Shown piece by piece: positions 10,903-22,249 of a stretch of 64,000 nucleotides of DNA; position 1 is the stretch's first letter, and the number at the start of each line of letters is the position of its first letter. The stretch spans positions 2,046,001 through 2,110,000 of the forward strand of contig NEEC01000017.1 of the NCBI GenBank assembly GCA_002189035.1, given 5' to 3'. Source of the DNA: Utricularia gibba (lineage: Eukaryota; Streptophyta; Magnoliopsida; Lamiales; Lentibulariaceae). Below the pieces are notes generated by a model. The model was given only the letters and a program-made list of their open reading frames with translations, ran no database searches and was not told the origin of the DNA. The position numbers and the translations under genes are program-made.

Positions 10903-12271
10903 ATGTCTCTGGCGGGAATCCGAAGAAGAGCAGCCCCCGCTGAGATGCATTGCAAGATGGGTCAATTGTGGATCTCCAGGCGCGAGGGATCTCGGTCTCA
11001 TAGCCTCAGTGGAAACAAGAGCATTTGGTTGCTCAGGTTGAAGGAGGGAATGGGGTGCAAGAGCATCTCCTCTATGCCTCCCTCAGGGCCGGCGATTATC
11101 CGGTCGGCGGCGGAGTGGGGAACTAGTGGGAGGAGAAACGAGAAACAAGAGAGGAAGATAAAGAAGAAGGGGTCACGAAATGTTGCTGGTGATGTGCCTG
11201 ACGGGTGCTGCACTTCCCCAGGAATCCGGATTTCTTCAGATTTTTCAACCAGAGGCAGAGACCCAGTTCCTAGAATTGATCGAATCAAGGTATCTGAAAA
11301 CTCCATTTTCTCTGCTTCGTCGGTAAAACCCATTAGACTTTCAGTCACATGCTATTACTTCAGCTGCCTAGGAGAAACGGGAGTGCCACTCGATCATCAA
11401 ATTTTGGCATTGGTTCTCACTCTGACGAGGATATAACTGAGGTTTGGCGCTTTTGTTCTGTTCCCATTTCTCTAGTGCCTGAGATCTGCAAAAGCAGTAC
11501 ATCATTAGCATTACATTTGGCAGATGACGATGTCCCAGCGAACTCTGCTAACCGGAAGGAGATTATGTTACGAGCATCTATGGAATACGGATGAGTTTTT
11601 GTTTGGGGATAGCGAAACCCCAAATCTTAGTCCTTTCACAAGGTTTGGATCTGAAAATATCAAGATGCACAAAAATAGTATGCACTTTCTAATCAAGTGT
11701 TGGTTGATTGTGCTTAATTGCCACAGGGCGCGGGGGAGGATCCATACCAGGACTTGAGACTGAATGTGGAAGAAATGTCTTATGAGGTCTGTACCTGGAG
11801 AAATGGATCTAATGTGTTGGAAGTCAGAACTCATAAATATCTCACTTTTATTGGACATGTAACAGGAGCTGCTTGATTTGGGTGATAAGATTGGGTATGT
11901 GGGAACTGGACTTGAAGAAAAAGAGATACCTGAGTGCTTGAAGATTATCAAGTATTTTAATAATGATGTTCCTGCTTCATTGCCTGTAAATGATGGGCAA
12001 ATAGATTGGAAATGCAGCATCTGTCAGGTGAAGTTTTGCTCCTTGTCTGTGGATAGAAGAAGAAAGTGACTTGTTTTAACACTCTATACTTTTACGAACG
12101 TAACAGCCATATGTGGTTGGATTAATGCAGGAAAAATATGCAGGAGATAACGAGATAGGAGTACTGGAATGCAGGCATCATCACCATGTTGAATGTATAA
12201 AGCAGTGGCTCCTGAAGAAGAATTCATGCCCAATATGCAAATGTGCAGCAAAGAAAAGAAAAGCTGCATAG
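10903..12271 (+). CDS. RING-H2 E3 ubiquitin ligase (MBR-like)
   Basis: The C-terminus is clear. Exon 11727-11786 encodes GAGEDPYQDLRLNVEEMSYE. Exon 11866-12027 encodes ELLDLGDKIGYVGTGLEEKE and leads to WKCSICQ. Exon 12131-12271 encodes EKYAGDNEIGVLECRHHHHV then ECIKQWLLKKNSCPICK. The ligands Cys-x2-Cys, Cys-x-His, His-x2-Cys and Cys-x2-Cys form a complete RING-H2, and the YE-L-L-LGD-IG segment before it is typical of MBR1/MBR2-like ligases. Upstream exons 10903-11289 and 11364-11441 keep phase 0 and give a basic, low-complexity N-terminus. Between 11441 and 11727 a further open segment (11524-11642, with CYEHLWNTDEFLFG) has a good acceptor and donor but its 119-nt length breaks the frame, so I left it out. 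Length is about 275 residues. The start could also be a later ATG. Substrates are unknown. Confidence 0.75.
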
Positions 12272-14096
12272 ATGTTGAATCTTTTTTTTTTTTTTTTTGA
12301 CTGTCTGGTTTTCGTAGAAAGATGGTATTTCCTTAACAAATGGATCATGATTCATACACATAAATCTTACCTAAGTTTACTGACTCAGGAGATGCTTGGG
12401 AGGAAGTATTCCCTGACTTTGGCATGTGCTGATCCCAACTTTCATGCTGTAGGCGACACATCAAGCAAATGAACTATTCTTTTCTTGATGTCTATCATAC
12501 TTCTATATTCTCCTAACTCTGTCCCCCACCAATAGAAATGCATTCTCGAGTGGAGAATAAGTTGGCTCCATTGTAGGATCTTCCAATCCAGGAAGCCCTG
12601 ACCCTTTGATATACAGCTAGGAAGTCATCCCTCATTTCGTCTTGAAATCTCTGGTAGGGTTAGTGATAGAACAACAGGGCCATTCCTTCTGGTGGCATTT
12701 CGTGCAAGATACAGGGAGGTTGTCAAAGACTGACACCAGAAACTTTTCAGTAACTCCCAAGTACTTGAAACTTTCGACAAATGAAGAAACCAAATGCCAG
12801 TTTTATATCCATTCCGGTTATCAGCTATTCTTGGTGTATCTGTTCTAATTTTCTACTTGGTTCTTCGTTTGGAAGAGTATGGACCCGCATAATCCTCTAT
12901 AGCCGCATTCAAGAAATGGAGGGTGGGCGGTCCCCGCCTCCAAATATGCACTCCTCTCGGCTTTAAGAGAAAAACCAGTAGGCCAAGTCCATGCAACTGT
13001 GTGGAATATTGCCGCCCTTGTTACCAAGGCCCCTGTGCATGTTTACCAGTTTTTTTTTTTGCTGGCACGGAAGAAAGTGCAATAAATGGACAGATGCTAA
13101 CAGAGACCAGTATTATCAACTCGGTGTCAGAGAAAAGTACTTAAAGCAGGTGATTTAAGTATTCTTAAACCACTCAATGAGGCTGGATACTTTGATCTAA
13201 AGTGAAAAGAAGAAATTCATGCATTGGTGCACAAAAATTGAATTCAATAGAAGACTTGGCAATGACTAACACCTGCGTTCAGCTTGTGTGTGATTTACAA
13301 ACCTGTTGTGATTCTACAGCTTCATTGACAGGCCCTCAAGACTTGCAAGTTGAACTATCTGGAGGATTATTGACGTGAAACTTGAAGCTTTGAATTCATA
13401 TACAACTTGAAACTTTCCTGTGATTCTGGCACGGATGTTCATCCATTATTGATGTGCAATATCTTCATCATTCAACTCCACAAATGCATGAAGCGAATGA
13501 TCCAATTTGTTTGAGGATACTGCGTCTCCTATGTTACAGATGTCAACCTCTCGACCTCAATCCTCTAAGGGGTTCAGAACGAATTCAAGCCATCAAAAAT
13601 CCCATGTTCTCTTCCGAATTCTAAGATAACAAGACAATGGTTCTTCAATGATATTCTGAAAGAGACGATTTAAAGTTAGTCTGGCGTGATGAAATTTTGA
13701 GCTCATAGACCAAGACCAATAAAATGGTGGAAGTTCATTTACCTCAACTTCTTGTGCTTCACAAGATTGATCATATCTTCATGCACCAGCAGCAATTATT
13801 GGGTTTGCTGCACAAGGCTATCCTTTGTGACTGCACAATCCAAAATCCCAGGATAAAAGTAATCATGAAGCAGTTTAAGGCATCATGCAGCAAAGATCAT
13901 AGCTGTGCCCTGCAATCATGAGGTAAGGATCAAAAACCTGAGAGCATTCTGAATCGCCTTCATACAAACCACCCTTAAAGCCTAAAACAGCTCTTGGAGG
14001 TGACTCTGCTTCAAGACATTACAAATACTAACCGAACCAGCTGAAGTTGTATCCATTCAGCATCAAATTATCTGGATATGCTATGCTACAAACAAT
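12272..14096. other. 3' flanks of the RING and PPR genes
   Basis: Convergent genes flank this stretch. It holds only short frames without family resemblance and is probably 3' untranslated and intergenic sequence. Confidence 0.4.
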
Positions 14097-16367
14097 TCAA
14101 GTAATAATCTCTGCTGCTGCTCCTGTTGCCGCTTCTCCAGCATCTGAAACTATTGATCCAAGGTCTCGAGCCACAGAACTTCTGTAGTCTTTTCTTAATT
14201 TAAACAGTGCAGTATGCGTGCAGTAGTCAGGTTCAATCCCTCTATCAAGCATTTCCTTATACAATCTCAATGCTTCCAGCCAATCCCCGATGTCACATTT
14301 CCCATTGATCATTATTGTATACGTGTACTTATTCGGATGTAGCCCTTTCAGCTGCATGTCTGAAAAAAACATATAAGCTTCTTCAAGTTTTCTGACTTTA
14401 CACTGGCTATTTATCAGCGCATTATAGGTTATAACATTCGGTAGAACACCTTTCTCAAGCATCTCTGCAAAGTACCTTTTACTTACTTCACCGGCATGTG
14501 CATGAATCAAGACAGTGTATGTAACAACTGTCGGAATTAGGCCTTTGTTCACCATTTCCTGGAATAGCATTCTCGCTTCCCTCAGGTAACCCTTTTCCAA
14601 GTGAGCATGGATTAAGCTTGTATATGTAATGTTATCAGGGTAAATTCCATTCCGGGACATTTCCTTAAACTTGTTATATGCTTCTTTTAAGTTTCCCAAC
14701 TTGGACAGGCCATCCACCAACACATTGTATGTTACTATGTCAGGAGGAAATTGCGCCAGCATCTCCTCTTGCAGCGTTAGAGCCACACCTTTTCTACCAA
14801 GCTTCAGTTCACCAGCAATTAGAGTTGTATACACATAGGGGTCAGGCTCTACTTTTTCCAGCATTTCATCATAAAGGGCTTTTGCCATTGAGAGGTTTCC
14901 AGTTCTATACGAACCATTAATAAGGATAGTGTAGGTGAAAATATCAGGAGGAATTCCGTGATTGATCATCTCATCTTTCAACTGACCTGCACATTCAAGA
15001 TGCCCATACTTGCAAATTCCATCTATTATAGTGTTATATGTAAAAGCAGATGGCCCGAGATTACTTTTTGGCAAGTCGGAAAACAATAACAGAGCTTCTT
15101 TTATGTCTCCCATCAAACAATGACCATGTATTAGAGTATTGTAGGATATAATATCCATAGGCACATTCCTCTTCAACATGATTGGTATCCACTGCTTGGC
15201 AAAACCAACTTTCCCCATCTTGCAGTAGCCGTGCATGATGGCATTGTACGTAGAAACAGTTGGGGAAGCCCCTCTTAGTTCCATTTCTTCCTCAACCCCA
15301 ACAGCCTCAGCAAGCATTCCTTTCTGACAATATCCACATATCAATGGGTTATAAGTATAAGCTGAAACCTTCAATCCCTTAAGCAGCATTTCAGAAATCA
15401 AGTCCCTTGCTTCCTGAAATTGACCATTCTTCGAAAAACCATTTATCAGAACATTATAAGCTACATCATTAAGGCTGCATCCTGTCGTCTGCATCTCCAG
15501 CCAAAGGTCAAGCGCCTGGTGAAAAGCATTACCTTCTTTGCAAAAGGAGTCCAAAAGTGTGTTATACGTAACAATAGAAGGCTTAATCCCTATAGAAAGC
15601 ATCAAATCATATACTTCCCGACCTTTAAAAGCTAAATCTTCATCCCTACACATCCTAATAATTCTATTACAATTCTTAACATCAGGCATATACCCATTTC
15701 TGACCATCGTATCTAGCAATGATAAGCAATCCTTAAGCTTCTCCGATTTCTTAGTGTACACCCACAATAAAAGATTCATGACTTCACAAGAAACATCATC
15801 ACTTAAATATCCATTGACCAATACATCAACAATGGTATGCATATTCGCATCAAGGATCCTCTCCATTACCCAATAAGCAGATCTCCTAAGACCATTCTGA
15901 ACTAGTACTCCAAGAACTGTGCAAAACATGAACTCTGTTGGCGTATAGCCCTTCCGAGCCACAGCACATTTAAAAATCTTTAGCATCAATTTAGGTCTAT
16001 CCCTGAATGAATTGATCACGCTAAGGAATAAATCAGAATCAGAAACCAAATCATCAAAATAATCGGGAACGACCAAATCACAATCTCTAAATGCCCAAGG
16101 ATGCTGTACGGACGTCTTCAAGATCAAATTTTTATAAAACTCTAAAGCGCACCGAGGTTTAGAATCCCTTTTGGAAGCAATTCCACTGGTGCCCACGTTT
16201 GCTTCACTCTGCAAACCACTGCTCTCCAATTCAGCGGAGCAATGACACCGATGAACCAAAGAAGACAATAAAACAAACCGCACCTTAAAACTGACGCAAA
16301 GACAATACAATAAATTGAATTTCTTAGCCGGGATTAAGGATTTAGAAGCTACTGTACAAAGGGTCAT
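14097..16367 (-). CDS. P-class pentatricopeptide repeat protein, probably mitochondrial
   Basis: A single intronless frame of 756 residues, as is usual for P-class PPR genes. PPR proteins bind organellar RNA in sequence-specific fashion for processing, stabilisation or translation. The N-terminus (MTLCTVASKSLIPAKKFNLL) is basic, hydroxylated and free of acidic residues, as in mitochondrial presequences. From about residue 235 there is an almost unbroken array of 35-residue repeats, for example PSIVTYNTLLDSFCKEGNA, PDIFTYTILINGSYRTGNLS and PNVITYNALINSQCKV, around 15 motifs. No E, DYW or SMR domain is present. One repeat is short (VVTYTVLIHAHAGEVSKRY). The frame is open further 5' with a GTG, so the ATG at 16367 was chosen. 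Composition resembles Arabidopsis At1g22960 (recalled), which would fit the local gene order. The RNA target is unknown. Confidence 0.92.
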   Translation of the reverse strand: MTLCTVASKSLIPAKKFNLLYCLCVSFKVRFVLLSSLVHRCHCSAELESSGLQSEANVGTSGIASKRDSKPRCALEFYKNLILKTSVQHPWAFRDCDLVVPDYFDDLVSDSDLFLSVINSFRDRPKLMLKIFKCAVARKGYTPTEFMFCTVLGVLVQNGLRRSAYWVMERILDANMHTIVDVLVNGYLSDDVSCEVMNLLLWVYTKKSEKLKDCLSLLDTMVRNGYMPDVKNCNRIIRMCRDEDLAFKGREVYDLMLSIGIKPSIVTYNTLLDSFCKEGNAFHQALDLWLEMQTTGCSLNDVAYNVLINGFSKNGQFQEARDLISEMLLKGLKVSAYTYNPLICGYCQKGMLAEAVGVEEEMELRGASPTVSTYNAIMHGYCKMGKVGFAKQWIPIMLKRNVPMDIISYNTLIHGHCLMGDIKEALLLFSDLPKSNLGPSAFTYNTIIDGICKYGHLECAGQLKDEMINHGIPPDIFTYTILINGSYRTGNLSMAKALYDEMLEKVEPDPYVYTTLIAGELKLGRKGVALTLQEEMLAQFPPDIVTYNVLVDGLSKLGNLKEAYNKFKEMSRNGIYPDNITYTSLIHAHLEKGYLREARMLFQEMVNKGLIPTVVTYTVLIHAHAGEVSKRYFAEMLEKGVLPNVITYNALINSQCKVRKLEEAYMFFSDMQLKGLHPNKYTYTIMINGKCDIGDWLEALRLYKEMLDRGIEPDYCTHTALFKLRKDYRSSVARDLGSIVSDAGEAATGAAAEIIT

Positions 16368-16449
16368 GATGGGGCGAAGCGCAATCAAATGCGAATAAGC
16401 CAGCACTTGAGCCGGACATCCAATAAGAGAAACAATGAATAAGGGGTTA

Positions 16450-16847
16450 TGGATAGGAGCTTAACACCGCAGCAGCGAAGCTTGTGGCTCCCCAGCCCGC
16501 CAACGCGACGGCGACAACGAGCAGCAGCAGAAGAAAATTACAACGAAACCGGGTTAAAGATGACATCATTCCCACTTCGTAACCGTGGCGCCGGCGGCCG
16601 GCCTAAACCCAAATCCTCTCTTTGGTTACCCGTTTATGTTTTAATTCACAATTTCTTTTCTATGATTAAACAAAATAAAATAATATGATACAAAAATATA
16701 TCATATTTCATATAATTTTTTCATATTAAATGAATATTTAACAATGCATCGTCCCTATGGTCTTGTCCACTTTGTATAATCTCTCAAAACTATAATAAGA
16801 GCATGTTTCTAGCCATAAGCCTTCACGGGATGATCACAACATCACTG
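16450..16847. other. Upstream flank of the PPR gene
   Basis: A GC-rich block (16450-16620) next to the PPR start is followed by an AT-rich stretch. No gene seen. Confidence 0.35.
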
Positions 16848-17396
16848 GATGAAAGTTAAAGCCCAAGCCCGTGGGTCGGCCCGGCCCGGCCCTAAAAAAC
16901 ATCGGGCTAGGGCCTATACATTAATGACTCGAAAGATTGTCGGGCTTTCTGGCCCGAAGCCCTAAGCCCTTAGGGTCTATTGGGCTTCGGGCCTTAAAGC
17001 CCGACGGGTCTAGGGCCAATTTAAAAATAGAATTTTTATATATAATAATTTTAATTATTTTTAATTTTGAATAATTAAATTCATTTTATATATACTATTT
17101 TATTTTAAATATAAATAATATGAATTAATACTTTATATATTAATTTTAAATTTTTTTTATAAATTATTTAAATAATATTAAAATGTATATTAATGTTTAA
17201 TAATTTTTAAAAATTTTTATTTATTATATGGTAAGCCCGTGGGCCGAGTAGGGCCAGCCCGGCCCTATGAATAATCGGGCTAGGGCCACGTTAATCTTAT
17301 TTTTATGTGATCGGGCTTTAGCCCGGCCCTAGCCCGAAACTTGGCGAGGCCCTCTAAAATAGGGTCGGGCCAGCCCGGCCCGGCCCAACTTTCATC
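16848..17396. mobile_element. GGGCC-rich non-autonomous element with terminal inverted repeats
   Basis: The stretch starts GATGAAAGTT and ends AACTTTCATC, a perfect 10-bp inverted repeat. Each end continues into about 150 bp of arms packed with CGGCCC, GGGCTAGGGCC and CGGGCTT words in both orientations, around a core (about 17025-17225) that is almost pure A+T. The left arm motif AAGCCCGTGGG...CGGGCTAGGGCC recurs as a direct copy near 17232-17290, so the arms themselves are built of repeats. There is no coding capacity. Size, inverted ends and an AT core are those of a MITE or similar non-autonomous DNA transposon. I found no convincing target-site duplication, so superfamily is open. Confidence 0.6.
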
Positions 17397-18697
17397 TCTT
17401 TCACATGACGTAATACGATCGATTCGGAACGAGTTTTAAAACAATATACTGTGAATAGCATGAATTAAAAAATTAACTATGCGTTAAAAAATATATGAAA
17501 AAAATAACTACTTTATATAGAAGTTTTTATAGAAAGTAGTCCCTGTCATTTTTCTAAATGAGCTTGTTGACTTGGGAAAAATATTCATTTAAGATGAGTA
17601 AAATAATATCGTAAAGCGAATTAATATTGTTAATAATGCAAAACGTAAAAAATGCTTGCTTTAATAATGGTCATTAAATAAGCGCAATCTCATGCCTTGT
17701 GTTGGCTGCTACCTTTGACTGACAGCCGCGCGTGAACAATGTGATTTGTGTCGTGTAGCCGGAATTTGGTGTGGAAACGGAGTCAGAAAGTGTGGATTGA
17801 TGAGGAAGCGAGGACGTTGATGAAGGAAGGAATTAATCACAATCGGGTTCTATATATGTGTCTGCGATCCTCATGTTTCTTGTATCCGGGTGATTCTCCG
17901 TCTGGAAAGGGGTGATCTTGGGGTCCTGTGGTCTCAAAGATGGTGTTTTCAGGATCTGGGAGCGATTTCTTGACTGACACAAGGAGGATACACGCCATGA
18001 TCGCTGCTATTATGACGGAAAGCAACCGGAGATGCTGATTTCGCCCACCTTTGCCTCTCGCTTCTCTTTGTTGCTCCAATCTTGTGCTGTCGTTTCATTG
18101 CCTACCCGGAGGCGTGTTTCGCTGCGTAAGGGGCGATGAGGTGATATTTTGTGTCGCTGATATTTATCGTCCGAGACACTCTTGATCCAGCGGAATGAGT
18201 AGAGTGAGATTAACCAGAGCCATCTGATGGAGAAAGGGTAGTTTCAATTTGGGGTATAGGCGTTGTCGCCTTTTATCTTTCCGTGTGCGCAAGAGGGTTC
18301 TTTGCCACCCTGAGGATGCTTCGCTGTCCATTTTAGGTTGGCTGTGATCTATAAACCCCTTGTCTCCTTCAAACTTCTCTCGATAATTTCATTTTTTTTT
18401 TTTTTGATGTATTTGATTATATTTGCATGATCATTGTTGTGCATTGTTGTTATTTAAACTTTACTGTGTCTGTGAAAAATCGATCTGATCTGCTTCTTTC
18501 AGTAGCGCTTTTTGTTGGCTCACAAACGAGACTTTTTTTTGGTGGATAAATGAAATTCTTGAACCATTTAGTTTGTGAGGTTTTAGAATAGTTTCTCCAC
18601 CTTTTTTTAATCGCTGAGTTTGGGTGGAATCAGCTGGTTTGACCTCCCGTTTCGACCATCGCTGTTTCTTCAATTATCTCTGCCTCAAAATGTGCAG
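17397..18697. other. Spacer and unresolved 5' part of the TTYH-like gene
   Basis: This stretch should hold the promoter and first exon of the plus-strand membrane-protein gene that becomes recognisable at 18698. I could not find an ATG exon with a signal peptide and matching donor phase. A CTATAAACC motif near 18350 could be a TATA box. Confidence 0.35.
17837..18079 (-). other. Open frame with one membrane-spanning segment, no ATG
   Basis: An 80-codon open frame contains HLRLLSVIIAAIMACILLVSV, a good single transmembrane segment, then a proline- and charge-rich tail. Its first codon is TTG, and a stop lies 18 bases upstream in frame, so an ATG would have to come from another exon. An AG acceptor just upstream makes this possible. 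No family recognised. Confidence 0.25.
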
Positions 18698-20743
18698 GAG
18701 CAGTAGACTTAAGTTCCTGGAGGATTCAAAGTTTCAGTTTTGGAGCTCCGGGGCCAACGAGAGATGCAGTTACTCTTCTGTTAGCTGAAAACAGGACAAG
18801 AAGGCCAGATATCCTTTCCAAATTTCGCAAGTACCGAGGAGGCTGGGACGTTGCCAACAAACACTACTGGAGTGTAAGTTTCGTAATCTGTGTTGAGTCG
18901 TCCCTGGTATATACATTGAACATCAAGCTTTTCTAGCTTCTAATGCAAATTTTTCTTGTATGATGCAACTGGACAGTCCGTTGGATCAACTGGCGCTGCA
19001 GCTTTTGTTGCTGCTGCTCTTTGGTTCATTTCTTTTCCTATGGTGGTCGTCGTGCATTATTTCTGCGTCTGCAAGGTTAAGATTAGAGGTAAAGAATCAA
19101 TATGGTGGCCAAGGGTCTGTCTTCTACTGCTAGTTGTTTTTACCTGCACTGCAGTGTAAGGATCTGACCTTTTTTGCCTTCAATACCAGCTGGATGTAAT
19201 TAGTTCTACAGCTAATTTTTAGTTCATGACAACACCAGGATTGGATCCATTTTTATTTCTCTCGGCCAGAATACATTTCATGGAGAAGCACTGAGTACTC
19301 TGAACTATGTCGTAAATCAGTCTGATTATACCGTGCATACTCTGAGAAATGTCACAGGTTTCTTGTCACTGGCGGAAACCATCAGTGTGGCCCAAATCTT
19401 CCTTCCTTCAGATGTCAATCATGATATCGATCGGTTGACTGTAGACTTGAATACCACAGCTGATATTTTGGAACGGAAGACAAATGAAAACTCAAGAAAA
19501 GTACAGAAAGCTTTCAATGCAGTGTAAGATTTTATGTCAGCACCATGCAAATTCGTGTCTGTGTTATATTGCTGATGATATGCTTTCGGTTTACAGGAAA
19601 TCCTCGCTGATCGTTGTTGCAACTGCTTTGCTTCTTGTATCTGTTCTTGGCCTTGGTATGTTCATAGTAGACTATGCAATTTTTCCTATTTATACTTCTA
19701 GTTACTGATCTGTTGATCAAAATGCCATTTATTTCAGTGGTCTCTCTTCTTGGCTATCAGAAAACCACACACATGTGAGTGCTGTGATCTATTCTTGATG
19801 CTCTGTGTGGCGTTCATCCGCGTGAGCGATTTCATCTTGACTATCTACTTGATAAGCAGATTCATAATCCTGGGATTGCTTCTGGTATCTGTTAGTCTTG
19901 TGCTCTGTGGAGTTTTCACGATACTGGAAAAGTAAGTGCTCTGCTCTCCCTCGGTTTACATATCGGAAACCACTCAGAATGACCTGCTGAAACTTGTGGG
20001 ATTGTTGCCTTCAGTGTGGTGAAGGATACATGCATGGCCATGGGAGAGTGGGTGGAGAATCCTCGAGCTGAAACTGCTCTCAGCAACATTCTTCCATGTG
20101 TAGACCAGGAAACCACAAACCAGACACTTTTCAAGAGCAAGCAGGTGATCAACGACATCGTGAACCTCATCAACGGGTTCACAGGCTCCATCGCCAACTC
20201 AAATCCGTTTCCTTGGGCCAACTCAACAAGCTTCTACAATCAGTCAGGGCCCCTGATTCCTCCGCTCTGCTATCCATACGACTCATCCCTTCGGGATCGA
20301 GCCTGTTCTCAGTCAGAGCTCTCGATGGGAAATGCTACTCTGGTAAGAGCTTCTGAATGCATGGGAATTCTGTCCTGTTAAGGAAAATGCACTCACTTTC
20401 TCTGAAACTCCAGGTGTGGCAGAATTATACCTGTACAGTCTCGGCAACCGGGCGTTGTAACAGCACCGGCAGGCTGACTCCGAGCATGTACTCCGAGCTT
20501 GTGGCTGCAGTGAATGTCAGCTACGCTCTTGAACACTACACCCCACCATTGCTGAGTCTCGAGAATTGTAACTTCGTACGTGACTCATTTACCAACATCA
20601 CCACGAGCCACTGCCCCCTGTTGGAGCGCCATCTCCGGACTCTGGACACAGGCTTAGGATTGGCTTCTGGGGGAGTGATGCTAAGCGTTGCTCTTTGGTT
20701 TCTGTATGCAAACCGCCCCCAAAGGGAGGATGTGTTTGTTTAG
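18698..20743 (+). CDS. Multi-pass plasma-membrane protein, plant TTYH-like family (At1g71110/At2g12400 type), 5' end missing
   Basis: Eight exons fit with all phases agreeing: 18698-18873, 18977-19155, 19239-19523, 19597-19655, 19738-19774, 19860-19931, 20015-20342 and 20414-20743, about 487 residues. Conserved blocks in order are RTRRPDILSKFRKYRGGWDV with KHYW, a first helix, a cytosolic VKIRGKES loop, FHGEALSTLNYVVNQSDYTV, FLPSDVNHDIDRLTVDLNT, two helices ending VLCGVFTILEN, a long extracellular cysteine-rich loop (DTCMAMGEWVENPRAETAL, LPCVDQET, NYTCTVSATGRC, HYTPPLLSLENCNFV), a last helix and a NRPQREDVF tail. The topology recalls animal Tweety-homologue proteins. The biochemical function of plant members is not settled. 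A first exon with start codon and signal peptide is expected upstream but was not found. Confidence 0.85.
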
Positions 20744-21097
20744 ATAAGTATAGAGAAGCTGCATCTGCAATGGCAGCAGTCTGGATGACATAGCAGCAAC
20801 TTATGAAATTTAGCATGTCTGTTACAGCCTTCGTTTCGATTCGTGAAAATCGTTGAACTTGTAAAAACGCAATACAACGACATCGATCGCTACAACGAAT
20901 TCGGAACATCTTGTGAGTTTCCCTTGTCATAAGCAAGACCTCTCTGTTCCTATGCTTTCCCTGATGATGTATAGTAGCAGCATGGCAAAAAAACCAAAAA
21001 AAATAATCACCTAGCAACCTCCCTGCAACTCGATGCTGTTGGGTTCTCATCGCATCTGATGACAAACAGAACAATGAATGGGAGGAAATGTATAGAG
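20744..21097. other. Convergent 3' flanks
   Basis: 3' sequence between the TTYH-like gene (+) and the RINGv gene (-). A tract of A residues near 20995 is the only low-complexity feature. Confidence 0.4.
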
Positions 21098-22249
21098 TCA
21101 CTCTGAGAGTACAAGATTCTTCACCTGTTGCTGCTGCTGTTTTAGGATGGAGATTCCTGCTTTCACAACAGTGCAGACAGAGAGAGCAATCCCAGCAATC
21201 ATCAGCATCATTATCTAGACTTACAAGAACAATCAAAGGTCACAGTCTTTACACTAAAAACTGCCTCAAATTTCACTTCCAACACACATCTTACCACAAT
21301 AAACGAAAGGGGTAGCTCTGAGCTTGGTTGGCATTAGGATGAATGTGCCATAGAATTATCAAACCAGTGAACTAAAGAAGCACAAATGAAGCAAGGATGT
21401 AAACCAGGCTCTGCTTTTCCTTCAGTTAAAAAAATTGATGGATATGAACACTAACCATTGTGACAAATGCACGCCATAGAACTGAGCTTCTGGAAGCTGA
21501 GGCAGCATAGTCATTGTAATCTAGATGAAGGAAACTCGGATCCGATGTTACCATTGCGATGATTCGACGATTATCCATGTCTCTTCTCATGAATCTTGAG
21601 CTTCCCCTGATAAGCACCACCAAACACAGTGATGACAACAGAGAAGTAGATGTAATAGTGTGCAGAAGTAGAGGTACCTAGAGCTCATAGGAAGGTGAAA
21701 GATGGGTGCTGGTGGAGCTGTGTACCCAGGCTTGAATGGCTGCAAAAATCCATGCAACAAAGTAATGGCGTGCATACCAGTAAACCAAACTATGTTTCTG
21801 TCAAATTCGGATTGGGATTATTCTGATGCAGCTCACCCCATGACATATTTCGCAAGTTGTGTCTCCCTTCTCGCAGCACCACTTCTGTACACATTTCCTA
21901 TGAGCATACTGGAAATAAACAATACATTAGACACAGTTGGAACCAACTCCAAGCTCTGGGAATGATTACAAGGAGCGTTTTTTACAATTGTAAATTGGAC
22001 ATTCAGAAGAAAGCAGATACAGTGTCTAACCTTTAAGCTCCCAGAACAGGAGCAAGGAGACTCCATGCGGGAAGCTACATCTTCATCAAGGCATATCCTG
22101 CACTCAACGAGCTTGGAGAAATTTTCAGATGAAAAACCTGTCATAGTGGCCGCTGCCGACTGCTTCAACAAAGCTTTACTCATGGCTGCAGCCTCCAAAG
22201 TTGAGTCTTTGAGGAACTGATCAACCAGTAAAACTAAATGATCCCCCAT
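21098..22249 (-). CDS. RINGv (RING-CH) membrane E3 ubiquitin ligase
   Basis: Five exons, 22031-22249, 21837-21908, 21678-21739, 21456-21606 and 21098-21214, encode 206 residues with all phases agreeing. The start is MGDHLVLLVDQFL, a conserved opening for this plant group. The C4HC3 RING variant is split over exons 1 and 2: VECRICLDED, ESPCSCSGSLK, then YAHRKCVQKWCCEKGDTTCE with ICHG. Exon 3 gives QPFKPGYTAPP, the DUF3675-type segment. Exon 4 has RRDMDNRRIIAMV and DYNDYAASASRSSVLWRAF. Exon 5 holds a hydrophobic helix (MMLMIAGIALSVCTVV) and ends in a glutamine run. The usual family has two adjacent helices at the C-terminus; here only about one and a half are present, so the tail is somewhat short. 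It is expected to ubiquitinate membrane proteins; substrates unknown. Confidence 0.9.
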
